Assembly (NCBI GenBank): GCA_004009845.1
Contig: RMBW01000007.1
Span: 534,907 to 598,906, forward strand
DNA length: 64,000 nt
Direction: 5' to 3'
Source of the DNA: Davidsoniella eucalypti
Lineage: Eukaryota; Ascomycota; Sordariomycetes; Microascales; Ceratocystidaceae
This document shows positions 1-12,700 of the stretch, one piece after another. The notes beneath the pieces were generated by a model. The model did not search any database. It was given only the letters and a program-made list of their open reading frames with translations, and was not told the origin of the DNA. Within the stretch, counting starts at the first letter, position 1. Each line of letters begins with the position of its first letter. The position numbers were made by a program, and so were the translations under genes.

Positions 1-2603
1 AAGGGGGGATGATTCGATGGGAGATGTAAGCTTTGAAAATGGCGAAGCCACGGAATCGGAAATGGCGCGTAGGGTACCGTTTCCGCCGCCATTAGAGCCA
101 GAGGCCTTGTGGCCAGGCTTAATAGCAGACAGCCAGTCGTGATGAGACTTGTGTGTGGTCGAAGTGGGCGAAACCGGGACTGTTGTCGTCGGGCTGTCGA
201 GCTTGGTGACCGCAGGGGGGAAATCTTTGGCGGGAGGCACGGGTTTCGTGGATTCGGTAGTGGTCGAAGAAGTCGTTCTGCGATGTTGGCCAGACTGGGA
301 ACCAAAGTACTTCTGCAAGGAAGTTTTACCGTCAGCTGCGTCGATACTACTAAAGCGGGAATGACGGCTCATGGCGGTCGCGGAACGCACTCTTTGTTCT
401 TCGGTATAGCTACTTTGGCTAACGCCATGCGTGCTCTCACGCTTGTTGAGTAGGGTTTTCAGGCTGCGCTTGCCGTCGGTCTCATTACCAGAGAAGTAGC
501 CTCGGTCCATTTCGACACCAGAATCGGGGACGGCTCCGTGGTTGGGACCGCTGGCGGCAGAAGCAGCAGCGTGTGCTTGCTGGCCCTGGGCAATAAGATC
601 TTGTATACCAGTTGACGACAGTGGGCGAGGCGAGGTGTAGGCACCGCCCATAGTCCAGTTTCGATCGAACGAGGGTTGTTTTTTATGATCGGTACTTGCA
701 GAAGTTGGGGGCGGATTGACTTTAGAAAAGCCAGAGGGCGTGCGGTAGTCAGAAAATGAATTGCGCGAATGATGCAGTTCACGCACTGACGCCGCCGAGG
801 GACGCTTGTGATGGGTTGGGCTTTCGGGCACGCCTGCAGCAGAACCGGATGGCGAGCGCAGCGACATAGAACCCAATCTCGTGGGGGTCATAGAGGTCGA
901 GACGTGTTTAGAGTGGATGGAGGAGGGCCGTTCACCGTCGCCGCGATTTGCGCTAGTGACTGTGTTGGTGCGACTGCGCGTTCGCTCTTGGCCAGTAATT
1001 GCAGCAGCTGCACCCTCGCTACTAGAGAAATTAGCGTTGGTTGCTCTGCGTGGCGCCTGGGCCGACGCCACTTCATCTTGCAGGGACTTGATTTTGGACC
1101 AAGTCTTCAGGCGGCGGCCAACCGAGCCGAGATCAAATGCCTTGATGAATAATGAGCTCTGGTCCATTTCCAGCATAACTTCGCCAGTGATTTCCTGGTC
1201 GCGGAAAACCTCGCAGTGATGCTTTTCAACGCCGACTGTGAATAAATACTCGGCCACATCGTCAGGACCCCAGCCCTGGACCTCTGCCCTTGAGTGGGCA
1301 ATGTCGCCCTCTTCTTCGTCCGTCTCCTCGCCCTGGATGTAGGACATGCGGTGGTCAAACTGAGTGCTGTACTCGCTGCCAGAGTCGGTTGAGACATGCA
1401 AGGCACCGGTACTAGGGGGCGACCGCAGATGGGTGATGTGCTCGTCAATCACATTAAGAGTGTCGTGCAATACTTGGCTGTCTTGTTGGGGTATCGTAGA
1501 TAAGGTATTGGACGGTGCTGAAGGCGGTGCAGATATCGATGGGATGCCGATAGTGCTTGCGCCGCTACCATTGTGTAGGTTCGTAATATCGGGTATAGGA
1601 AGTGTCGAGTTGATCATGTTGAGGCTCGTCGGCGTCGAGATTCCACTAGACTTATTAGGGCCGACATTTGGTGTTTCGGAAATTGGTAATACAAGAGGGC
1701 TAACACCATTCTTGCCCTCGCTGCCAGATGCCTCGAGGAGGGGCGTCATAGGCTTGTTCATATGACTGCGCACATGTTCTTGTGGTGCTGGTTGTGTATA
1801 TGCTGTAGAGAAAAGATAACGGTAAATATGATTAGAGAAAGTCTTAGGTGACGGTAATTGGGTGAGTATAGATCATAGTGTGGCGTTCTTAGCCTAGCCG
1901 ATCAAGATTTAGAAGGCGGATGGATGTCTTTCTTGGATTGTCTTGTGTAGTTATGGGTTGAACTGATGTTGCAGTTGATAATATCAAGATGAGTCGTGCT
2001 AGGGTTGAGGCTGTGTGAAATAGAGAGTGAGGGGTGGTTTGTTAAACAACCATCATCACCACCACTACCACCAACAGCCACAATATTTTCGATGTTGTTT
2101 ACAGGTGCAGTGGAATCCACGAGTACTTAAAGGACTCCGGAGGACTACTCAAGTAGGCAGATACGGGGCAAAGACTACATACCTTCAGGAAAGAGACCGG
2201 TATTACCATTTCCAAGGTGGCGGCCGAGGTACCATCTATCGCCGAACTCATCGTCTCGCTCAATCAGTTCAACAAGATCGCCTTTGATGAGGGTCAGCTC
2301 GTCTGATGTGCGGGCTTGAAAATCATCTAAGAATAAGGGACGTTAAGGACATTGGTCAGCAAGATCATGCGGTTAGATAGTTGAGTAGCTGGCCATGTGA
2401 GTGAAAATCAGGTAGTGTCAGGACGGTAGCGGGAGGTTGTTGTGCTAGACGGAGAGATAGTAGGAGGCGGTCTTTTTCGGGGAGATAGGCGCTACCCTGT
2501 TTCTCGACTAGGCGATTGTTTTAAAGGCTTGATATGACATACGAACTACCCAGAGGATGTCGCCAACGTCTGGACGAGGGCCAGTTCGCGGAGTGGACAT
2601 CAT
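1..2603 (-). CDS. BOI2: Boi1/Boi2/Pob1-type SH3-SAM polarity protein, C-terminus cut by window edge
   Basis: Family proteins sit at sites of polarised growth, bind Cdc42/Bem1-type partners and couple polarity to exocytosis. I place three exons on the minus strand: 2603-2543, 2326-2183 and 1802 to beyond position 1. Donors read GTATGT and the acceptors TTAG and ACAG; the frame stays open to the edge, giving about 669 visible residues. Residues ~18-72 form an SH3 domain (HDFQARTSDEL, then a GD..ELIERDDEFGDRWYLG core and GLFPEAYT). Residues ~240-305 form a SAM domain (VQGWGPDDVAEYLF, then LGSVGRRLKTWSKIKSLQ). The rest is Ser/Thr/Pro-rich and probably disordered. Family members end in a PH domain, which should lie left of the window. 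The start is a tandem ATG ATG at 2603/2600; the second could be used instead. SH3+SAM order and the intron-split SH3 make the family call firm; Boi1 versus Boi2 cannot be separated. Confidence 0.87.
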
Positions 2604-3792
2604 TTTCGCGGCCCAGGAAGCGCTCAGTGGCGGTTAATCGGGATAACTCCAGGTCTCGCTGCGGGCTTCTTGGTTGAAATCAGTAGGGGGTGATGGGCGC
2701 TCTGGTTTAATGTCTCGTTCGCGATCGATTGGTCGGAGTCGGTATCGTGAATCGGTGTGTATTTATTATTATATGGTCGGAATGCGAAAGTTGATCGCCT
2801 GGAAATGGATTATGAATATTGCAGCGAGAAAGCCAAGATGAGGGCGGAAATAATTGACTGAGTGTTGAGTACAAGGCAAGCAAGGCATACAGCTTTCAGG
2901 TCGAAGAGGCTGTGCGGGTTGAAAAGTACAGCGCCGGAAACTAGTCGTAGAAAACTATTTGTAGAATTACGAAGAGCTGCTGGCTAAACTAGAAAAGGCA
3001 GATCGATTGATTGATTGATTGGAAGAGTCAGTCAAAGTCGTCGTCTGGTCAGTTAGTCAGAACGTGCTGCGAGTATCGAAGAAACTTCAATGGGCTCGTC
3101 CGGATCTAGTTGTGTTCGAGTTGTATATCAGACACTCAGCAGCAGAGCAACAGCGGCTCTCCGAGCGAACAGCGGAAGCGGTGGTGAACGAAACAAATCA
3201 AAATCGAATTGGATAAGCGTTGTTGCGCTAGAGATGAAGAGGGAAAGGATTTATTTTCCTGGATCCGGCTGCCGATGAGCGAACGAGCGATGCCAAAGGC
3301 TAAAGAGGAGGGGATTTGTTGTTTGTTAGCCACTGTATTTGGTAGCAAAAATGGCAGCAGATTGATTCCCTCTCGTCCTTGTCCCTCATATTAATTCCAA
3401 CAAAATACAAATGTTTTGTCAGGCTAGCTAGACTAACTAGATCGGCCGGGCTGGGCTAGTACCGCGTTTCGGTTGGAGGGACCCTTGTTTACAACAGTAC
3501 CTGTAGTACTAATAGTGCTGTTAGTAGGCACTGTATGTAATATGTAGCTAGTAGCTGCAGGGCCTACTAAGGCACCGCATACATACAGCATACATACAGA
3601 GTACAGCGGCTGGGCTTTGTCGTAGCAGATCGGTCAGGCTTCTCCACTTTTAAAATTCACACTTTTCTGAACAATAGTCATCTTTCTACCTTTTTCTTCC
3701 TTGGATATGACACAGCACGATTACTTTGCATAAAACAATACAGATATATCACCGTACCATTATACCAATATACTACTATACAACTACTCATT
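2604..3792. other. intergenic region upstream of the Boi-type gene
   Basis: This region holds the promoter and 5' leader of the Boi-type gene. A short (ATTG)n run lies near 3004-3020. Short ORFs overlap in several frames, none with a recognisable domain. No gene is supported. Confidence 0.5.
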
Positions 3793-3987
3793 ATGTCTAC
3801 AATAACGGATCTGGAGCTTAGACTTCAAGAAATATCCCAAATAACCCCATCTCAGAAGCCAGGAGGCACGTGAACAACATGAATTTCAACGACAACTGCA
3901 ACACAACAACGACATGCAGAAGAAGCAAGCCAGTTTAATAGTCAGCATGCAAAGATACAGCAAGAATACCATGAAATTCAACAACAG

Positions 3988-4400
3988 TTGTTGATTGCAC
4001 AGTCCCGTCCAGACGATCAACGATTTCGAACCCCTTTTCCAACACAAATTTCCAATAAGTCACTTACCTCTGTCCGCTCACGAAATACCAAAATCATCCC
4101 AGTGTTGGGCAAGTGGATGGAATCTTTCAAGCCTGAGAGTCTAGATTTTATGCAAGACAATGCTTCTTGCCATAAAGCCAGACAGACCATGGAAGAGTTT
4201 CGATCTCGTGGTATTATGGTCCTGGACGATCGAAGCTGTTTGGCATGAGATGTAGTTATATATCCAAAGAAACTTCTCGGAGACTCTTCGCCCGGGGGAA
4301 ATGCAGTTCAAGAGGCTTGGGGCAATATTAGCAACGAGTACCTTCATGAACTCCTAGTCTCTATGAAGACTCGTTGTCGCTGCCAATGGGATGTACACTA
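3988..4400 (+). pseudogene. Tc1/mariner-type transposase relic
   Basis: One frame reads through a TGA at about 4246 and resembles the C-terminal half of fungal Tc1/mariner DDE transposases. The block IIPVLGKW is followed by FMQDNASCHKA, whose Asp corresponds to the second catalytic acid, then FRSRGIMVL. After the stop comes VQEAWGNISNEYLHELL and SMKTRCR, matching the usual tail ahead of the element end. The stretch that should carry the conserved SPDLNPIE box is missing or scrambled, so this copy is dead. The N-terminal DNA-binding half is not visible; upstream sequence (3793-3987) is Gln-rich in one frame and of uncertain origin. I could not identify terminal inverted repeats by eye. Confidence 0.6.
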
Positions 4401-7184
4401 GGTACTATATGGGGTTCTAATACACACAGTTACGAATCAAACACTAGCAAGAGACTAATCCTGACAAAAGCCAACCGCTGTACTCTGTATATATACATAC
4501 GTACTAATGGCAGTAGAAGCACTACAAATAGCAACCAGCCAACTGGGTCAGATATGACGATGGTGCCCGTTCACTGCCAAATTTTACGCAAAATGATACG
4601 CAAAGAAAGAGGCCAACCCCCGGTCCGAACACTCAACTGGCAAGGGCTTCTAGCAAAGCAATTCAATCCGTGCATCAAAAAACGAGAACGGGCATGTATT
4701 ACAGGATGAAGATGACTATTATCGGCGGAATAGTAGGAGTTCCAGTACCAGTGTTTTAATGGTTGACGATTTGCAGCCTTGTCACCTCAGACTCAACAAA
4801 ACGGTGGCGTTTTCGACTCCTTTTCCGGTGCTTATTATAGACAGTGAAAGACAGAGTAAGAAAAAAAAGGAAGAGCGGAAATGAAGCGACTAAAATCAGC
4901 GAAGATCTATGAAGCAAGACTTACTTTGACGATGGTGATCACTAAACAATATAAATAAAAGTGATCACAATGCAAGGTGGAAATAAACATAGAATAAAAA
5001 TTAGAGGGTCAATTACAAGGCACCCCAAACAAAATGGAGTAAGTACACAGCGAAGCAAAAGCAACTACCTGTCTAATCTTTCCACATTTTACTTCCCACC
5101 TTCCCATCTTCTCGATGCTCGTTTGCTAAGCCCAAAACTCAGAAATGCAGCTGCCCGAAACAACCACAAACCATAAGAGCGAGCGGGTGCCAATTAGCAC
5201 TTTTATGTGCTGTGATCGTGAGCGCTCTTGCCTCGCATTGTAATTTTGAGAAATGCAGTTTCCTGCAGGACGGGAGATTGCCGTTTTTGAAACAGGCGAA
5301 CAGACCAGATCTTGGTTTGGCAACTGCTTGATTCACTGGCTGGCTGCTACATAAACAGCTGTCATAATGCGCATCCACTAATACCATGATATCACCATAA
5401 CCTCAGCCTAGTAACTATTATATATATCTGTGTAATACTATACGATGCAGTGACTAGTCATCTAGCGCCTACGCTTCTCAAAGCTTCAATTCTTGTTTTG
5501 CGAGGTTGGACAACACATGCTATCATCGCCAAGTCGCCCACATTAGACTATCGAAACAAGTGCTACCCAATCCCTTCTCCGCCGTACAACATTGGCTGTA
5601 TTCTTTAGCATGAAGATGCCATGTCAGCACATAGTGCTGCGTAAATGCAGCTTCACATCCATCCATGTGGTCATTACGGCCTTCCTTCAGGCCACTACAA
5701 CAATACTTTGTTTCATACTTTCTCGCTCTCTCTTCAAGCCCAATCTTCCTTAAGCACCCTTTTTAGTCGCTGGGCCTGCAAGGTAGCATCATCAAAACAA
5801 CTCAAAGGCCTAACAGAGCTTCCTCTCCAGGCTTTATTACCTCATGACTCCCACCGTTAACCTAGCAGAAAAGAAAGAACATAAATAATTACATGGCAGC
5901 AACGCGCTTAGTCCCAGCATGCATATGCAGGTAGATACGCAGGTGTATTACTTTGTTTAGACACCAACAAACAGCACTACATACAACTCATTCGACCTAA
6001 CATATACGTAAGTATACATATGTGTGTGTCTGTCTATATCATCGTAGTAATTATGCTTGCTGCTCCTTCTTACCTCCGATGCCCCTCAGATACTGCGCCA
6101 ACCGGATATGGGAGAATAAGTATACGACGACTTCTGCTATTACCACTAAAATTGCATGACTGCGGAAAGAGGAACAAAAACAGCATGCTAAGGTTTTGCG
6201 TTGTTGGTTCTACTCAAGGGAGTGGAAAATAAGCAGCCGAACCTCCCGACGCTGGCTGTTGCTGACTAGTTATATACAACTGTATGCAATATCGAAAAAG
6301 AAAAAGAAAAAAAGACAGCCCATAGACGCCTTGTATTTTCTATTCATACAGGGGCCCCGGATAGTCAGAAAATATCCCTCTTTCTCTTACCAGAAGAACA
6401 AGTCTATTTTCTATTTTGCCTCATGACGCCTCCCCGGTCATCATAATATAATAAGGCATGTAAAGCCAGTAGGCAAAAGTAAGAGTGAAGAATGAGAAAG
6501 AATAAGACTCAACCCGAGAATACATCGGCCAGCAATGGATGTTAATTCTCTCCTTTCCCTTTCTCTTTTTCAAGTCTATCCAGCATCATTATACGGCTTA
6601 CATACATCGACGTACTCGCTGTATTTGCTATCCATACACTATTCTCTACTTCCGCCCAACCCCAAAAGTACTGCGTTCCTTGACGCCTGCATATGCATGA
6701 TTCTTTTTATATCCACACATTGTTGTTTTCGGTGGAATTTTCAGCTTTTATCCCTCCGCTCAGGTACAGTTTTTCGTATTGTTTTCAGTGTGCTGCTGAC
6801 CAAAGACGAAAACATATGCTTTGTAGATGATATAACTAGTTTAATGGGTAAATGGGAACTAATAAATACTAGTTGTGTACCATTATCAGCGGGAAGACGA
6901 CACACATCACCTGAAACAATGCGGGCAACACAGCAAAAGATCCAAGAAAGTATACTTCTTTCATGGCGTTTATATCTATCCTACCTGTAGATAAATGGAG
7001 AAATTAACACCGGGAAACCAAACGAAAACAAACGTCTTAGTATAGAACTTTCGTATTCTTCCATTTTAACCTTTATCTGCAGGTTAATTAATCTCGCGTT
7101 ATTTTGAGAATAATATATTATGTCGATGGCTGGTTCAGATTGTTTGGTTGAGACATTCTTAATATTTCCTGCAATTATTCTTTT
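4401..7184. other. gene-free stretch
   Basis: Only short overlapping ORFs are present, without recognisable domains, splice structure or codon pattern. The composition is AT-rich with CT-rich patches. No RNA gene was recognised. Confidence 0.5.
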
Positions 7185-7198
7185 TTCCAACTCAATAT
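7185..7198. repeat. target-site duplication, left copy, of retroposon A
   Basis: The 14-mer TTCCAACTCAATAT here is repeated exactly at 8357-8370. The bases just outside differ on both sides, so the match is limited to these 14 bp and brackets element A. Confidence 0.85.
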
Positions 7199-8356
7199 TT
7201 TTTTATTTATTTTTATTTATTTATCGTTTTACGTCTTTATGTGGATCACGTGGATCCGACCCTAGTGGATCGTTAGACGTCGAGAAACCCTAATGGTCCT
7301 CGAAGATCCCCCCATAGTGGAGGTCCGAACTAAAACTAAAAAAGCAAAACAGAAAACACAGAAAGCAAAAAACAAATTTCGCATGGTGGAAGCAGTGGAG
7401 AATACAAGCAGCGCTAACCTGGCTAAACTTGTTTCTTCACTGTCCACCTAGCAGGTTGTTTGAGACACAGAGGAAAAGACCAGAGTGCTCAGGGTGCGAG
7501 GGAGATGCTCAAGGAGACAACTATCGCGAGGTCGGTGTCGGGGGATCGGGAGGAGGTCAAGCAGCATTAAGCTAAACTTTCTTCACAGCCGTACCCCTGG
7601 TTGGTTGTTGGAAAACACAGTGGAAACCCAAAGTGTTTTCATTGTGAGGGAGCGACTCAATGAGAAGCTATCACAGGTTTGTTTTGGCATAATCAAATGA
7701 GGTGCAAAGCACAACACAAGAAGAGCCGGGGATTGGTAGGCACAAAGGAAAAGACCAGAGTGCTCCGGTGCGAGGGAGATGCTCAAGGAGACAACTATCG
7801 CGAGGTCAGTGTCGGGGGATCGGGAGGAGGTCAAGCAGCATTAAGCTAAACTTTCTTCACAGCCGTCCCCCTGGTGGGTTGTTGGAAAACACAGAGGAAA
7901 CCCAATGTGTTTTCATTGTGAGGGAGCGACTCAAGGAGAAGCTATCACAATTTGTTTTGGCATGATCAAATGAAGTGCAAAGCACAACAAAAGAAGAGCC
8001 GGAAATGTCGGGCAACTGGAACCTTCAAAGTGTTGCCCTCCGAGTGTGAGTGTGAATTCCTGAGCAGCGGAGATGAGGCTCGGGAGACCAGCGATCGCGA
8101 AAAGTGTAGAGAAAAGGGGGTGGGCGATCGTTGGTGAGAATTACCCTCGAGAGAGGAAGAAACGGGCTCAAGGCCTCACAAAACGGAGCATCATGAAATA
8201 AATCAATAAATGCGAGAGAATGGACAGCGACATTGGTGATATGTGCTGGTCGCTCTTAAAAACCGACAACGAAGGGGAATTTTTCGTCTTTGGACAAAGG
8301 AGGAGGCACCGAAAACTCAAAGGTACCCCCCCGAGGGTTGTAGGAGGGAAGGTTCG
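7199..8356 (-). mobile_element. retroposon-like element, copy A (complete, with target-site duplication)
   Basis: On the minus strand the element begins at 8356 with CGAACCTTCCCTCCTACAAC followed by CCTCGGGGGG. It ends at about 7199 in a (TAAA)n-like simple tail followed directly by the duplicated target site. A 5' terminus shared with copy B, a simple-sequence 3' tail and a 14-bp duplication are the hallmarks of target-primed retroposition (non-LTR element or SINE). The 5' 338 bp (8017-8354) match copy B at 51974-52320. The interior 7454-8010 carries an internal tandem duplication. No reverse transcriptase is visible, so this copy would be non-autonomous or heavily deleted. Short plus-strand frames at 7291-7700 contain Lys-rich and Cys-rich peptides (for example PKCFHCEG) that faintly recall gag zinc knuckles; that reading is weak because the element runs on the other strand. 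Confidence 0.78.
7482..8010. repeat. tandem direct repeat, ~274-bp unit, two copies
   Basis: The block GGAGATGCTCAAGGAGACAA occurs at 7501 and again at 7775, a period of 274 bp. The downstream sequence (GTGTTTTCATTGTGAGGGAG, then AAGTGCAAAGCACAAC-like text) repeats with a few substitutions and single-base indels. Each unit also shows a fainter internal half-unit similarity of about 148 bp. Copy B lacks this expansion, which explains its smaller size. Confidence 0.85.
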
Positions 8357-8370
8357 TTCCAACTCAATAT
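8357..8370. repeat. target-site duplication, right copy, of retroposon A
   Basis: Exact second copy of TTCCAACTCAATAT (first at 7185-7198), directly abutting the 5' end of element A. Confidence 0.85.
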
Positions 8371-9706
8371 ATAGGGATACTTTATCTTTGCATATTTGTG
8401 AAACCCTGATTATAGTAAACCCTAGTTTTATACCTTATAAAAAATACATGAGTTAGTGACCAATTATTGTTGTATTGTTGACTTGACTTGACTAATGTTT
8501 GACTTTAAAGAAAAAAGAAAATTCCAAGATGATCGTCATCTGATGACAAAAAGTTGAGTATGATCAAAAATAAACTAAAAGGGACCGTGCAATTTTAATA
8601 AACCCCGCTTAAGAAAACGCGTTGCTTATAGTCTGCTTTGGAAGAAGGAATTATATTTTTACCGATTAGGTGTAACTACAGATATATTGAACAGAGTAAC
8701 TTAGGTACAGATACATAGTTGTTTAGGCTAACTCAACGATCAGATCTGCAAATTTGTCTGGCTGGACCACCTTCTTCCTTATGACAGACATTCGCGTATG
8801 AGGTACTAAATGCAACGTTCACGAATATAGACTGTACTTTGATAGAGTTTTCCAGATGTAAACTATGTATAGAGTATAGTAATTAGGGTTATGGTAAATA
8901 GACAACCGACCAATACATGAAAAAGACAGGAAGATGATATAGTCCCCTCTCTTCTAAACATGAGGGATATCACATAGAGTAGCCCCATAGACAGCATTTG
9001 AGAGAAACCGCCTAAAAAATTCAGACAATATATGAGATAAAAAATGGCATTGTTGCAAGAATCAGCGTTGAAATGATATATAGTCGAAATAAAACCTGTT
9101 GATATCTTGTGTACCTTTCAAATAAGAAGATAAATACAAGATTGAAAAAAAAGAACAACAACAATAATGGAAATCAGTATGTAGTTAAATTACAAATCAA
9201 GCTACATTAATAGAAGAGAAAACAAGAAAAAGAATACATAGATAAACTGGCTCCGGCTTCCTAAAGAACAATAAAATAATAAAGATAAGGCACTAAGAAG
9301 CACACAAAAAAAGAGACGGAAGAAGTTTTTAGAGAGAAAAGAAAAAGAAGAAAAAAAAAGGAAGACATATAAAATAAGATAGAGAAACAGGCCGTCCATG
9401 GGTAAAATCCCAGAGTCATAGAACATGAATTCTTGAAGCCATCAGAAAAAAAAAAGGTAAGAAAAATAAGAGAAAATGAGAAGCTAGGAAAATAAGAGAA
9501 AAAAAAGTCCCTGCCAGCCTGTCCGAGGTGAAAAGAATAAGAACACAAAAAAAAGAAAACGCCGTATTTTTTTGAAGAGAAAAAAAAGCAATGAAAAAAA
9601 AGAGGAAAACATGAAAATGTGATATCAAGGTATGGCATATACCTCGAGAACACTAATGTTAAGTAAAGGGAAACCCCATATTATGATTGAAAAAAAAGGA
9701 TAAAGC
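8371..9706. other. intergenic, purine-rich on + strand near FHL1 3' end
   Basis: No gene was found. From about 9120 to the FHL1 stop the plus strand is dominated by A/G runs, so the FHL1 coding strand is strongly pyrimidine-rich just downstream of its stop codon. Hydrophobic ORFs on the minus strand here (for example 9261-9653) are products of that composition. The region probably contains the FHL1 3' UTR and polyadenylation signals. Confidence 0.5.
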
Positions 9707-12700
9707 TCAGACAGCCGTCGTAGACGGGACAAAGGTTGCTACTAGAGTAGATTCGGTTTTTGTAGTAGTAGTAGTAGCAACTGTAGCCGGTTCTGGAGCC
9801 ACTACTGGAACCGGTACTGACTTCGGCGCCTGAGCTGGCGATGCTAGAGTTTGAACATCTGGAGCTAAGCTTGGCATAGATGCTAGAGTTTGCGACACAT
9901 TTATATTGGCCGTGGCAGAAATTTCGACGGTAGGAGCTGATGTCATAGGAGCTACTGGAGATGGAGCAGGCACGGGAATAGCCTGGGACGCCACAGGAGC
10001 CACTGGATACGGTACAGGTGCAGAAACAGTCTGAGCTACTGGCGCTAGGGCGCTGACAGCAGTAACTGGAGATGGCGTAGGCACTGGAACAGCCTGGGCT
10101 ACAGCAGCGACTGGAGACGATGCAGATGCAGTAACAGCCTGAGCTACAGGGGTTGAAGCTGCAGGGACAACTGCAGACGGCGTAGGAGGGATACTCTGAA
10201 CAGCAGGAGCTGGAGTGGTAACAGCAGCAACATCAGCAGGAGCTATCTGAGCTGGAGCCGAAACAGCACTAGGCGCGGCTGGCTCACCAGAGGTGAGCTT
10301 AGCATCGTACACCGGTGCTGGCGTCGTAGTCGGGACCGGAGCCGAGGCTGGTGTTGGAACTGCGTGAATAACTGGAGTAGGCACAGCTTCAGGGACAGTC
10401 GACTGGACCATAGGAGCCTGGGTTGGGATAGCACTCGTAGGAGTCGATGATTGCTGAGGCAAAGCTGTTACGGGCGCCTTTTCAACGAGAGGTGTGACTG
10501 TGATTGGCTGAGCCGTATGTACTTGGACTGGAGCAGCCGACTCAGAAGTCTGAGCTGAAACTGGCACCTGTGGTTTAGTTTGTATAAGAGTTGAGACATG
10601 GGCTACCGTAGAAGGTGTTGCGACTGTCGGAGTAGAAACTTGAGAGTCGGCAGCGAGTGGGGTAGGAGTAGCAGCGACCGGGGTTTCAGCCGGAACAACA
10701 GATGGCTGGGCAAGTGCAATGTGCGGAGTAGTAGAGGCGACTGGTACTGGCGTCGGAGTATGAGATAGAGGCGGCACATGGTGAGATATAGGCTGCGTTA
10801 CGGGGGCAGGACTAGGAGCGATAGCAACAGGAGCGGTTGCAGCGGGTGACTGAGATACCGAAGCCGGTCGGGATATAGATGCTGCTACAGCAGGTGGTGG
10901 TGGTGGAGGGGGTGCATGAACCACCTGTTGTACTGGAGTAGCAGTCATCGGCGTCGGCGTCTGTGCTGGAGGGACTGAGATGTTCGACTGTGCAGGTGGC
11001 ACCTGAGCTGGGGCAACAACCTGTGCTGTTGGCGTAGCAGCAGCCATACGAGCTGGCGTACGAATTGGCGATGGACCGTGGCCACCGGGTGTAGCAGCGG
11101 GAGTGTTGCTTGGTGGGTTGGGGACCACCAGACCCATACCCTCTAGCACCCTTTTAAGTGACTGGATAAGGCCTTGCTCGAGTTGCTCATCGCCAATGGC
11201 CTGGGTAGCGGCAGTAGCAGCATCAACTCCTTCACGAGGCTTTTGTAGGGTGGTAGGGGATAGTGCAAGAACACGAATCATGACTGAAACTCCTAGCATA
11301 TTCATCCGGTTAGCCTCGACGATATTGGACAGGAAACGAGGCAGATTTTGACGGAAATTCTCCATGGCAATATAGGCCCGTGGCTCGATGATTGTACGGC
11401 CATTCATATTAAAGGTCGGTGGCACATTGATACTGTTAGGTGTGGTAGACTGCGGTGGTATGAAGGTCGTTGGGATGTTATGGTCGACATGGCTAATGGC
11501 ACCATTGACCACGCCCATGAACCCACGCATACAAATCATCTCCATGGGGCCGTTGAACACAGCTGTATCTGTGGGAGTGATACCTAAGAACCGTGTAACG
11601 GCTGCTAGTACGATATCCGACGCATTCTGCACATGGGCATCGATGAGATTCTGCGTCAGGCCTTGCTTCAGCACCGAGATGGCGTCGAGCAAAGTGGCAT
11701 GAAGAACGTATGGCGATGTCTGGGGCCGTCCAGAAAGCGATGCCGGCGTTCCAGGAACACCTCCGCTAGGCGAAGCCGCCTGAAGCGGGCGTTGAGGAGC
11801 GGTAGTCGGACGCGCGGTAGAGGTAGCCCCAATCGATGTGCCATGCACAGAAGTGGCCTGCATAGTCATGCTTGGGGGTGCCGTAGTCAAGGTACTTCCC
11901 GTGGGAGCCAAGGGCGGGCGAGTCGTAGCAAAAGTGTAGTTGGTTTGCGGTTGAATCAGAGTCGACGATGGCGTGCGGTTGAGTGTATTTGCCTGTGCCA
12001 GAGCTTGTGCCTGTGCATGTGGTGTGATAGCGGCTTGGCCTTGTGCTGCCACCAAAGCTGGAGTTGCCTGGTTGTATAGCTGAGCAGGACGATTGGCTTG
12101 GGATCCAGAGGGATAGGCTTGAATCTGAGCTGTTTGCTGCTGGAGACCTTGTTGCTGGGTGCCGGGTTGATACTGAATCTGGTAAGAGTGCTGTTGCTGG
12201 TAGATTGGGAACGTGCTCTGGTCAGCAGTAGTTTTGCGCTTTTTCCCAGCATCAAGTTCTACTCCAGGCACACGTGACCATGTGTTGCTCATTTCATCTT
12301 TACGGAAAGCCTCGTTCCCAATTAGATTGTGTCGCACACTACTTTCCCAGCCCTTTGTCTCAGTTCTGAAATAGAACCACGGATAGTTCATGGCAATCCG
12401 TTTGTAGATCTGCTTGAGAGTCAGGCCCTCCGGTCCCACGGCTGACAAAGTCTCATCGATGAGGATGCTGTAGTTCTTGCTAGGCTTAAGCAGCTGATCT
12501 GGCGTGTAGTCCTCCAGCTTAAGCTCCAGAGGTGGTGATTTGGGTCGGGTGCGTTTCTCTTTCTTTTCGCGAGCACGTCGTTCCGCATCGGAGCCTTCGA
12601 AGAAACTGTCGTCTCGAGACTTGCGCTTCTTGTATCTGCGCTTCTCCATGTTATCGCAGCCGGCTTGGTCTGGAAGTGGGTGCTTACGGGGCCGTCCAAC

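Noticed and set aside
9130..9170. GAACAACAACAATAATGG as a further (AAC)n retroposon tail
   Set aside because: Only three AAC units in an A-rich context, no family 3' motif and no duplication found.
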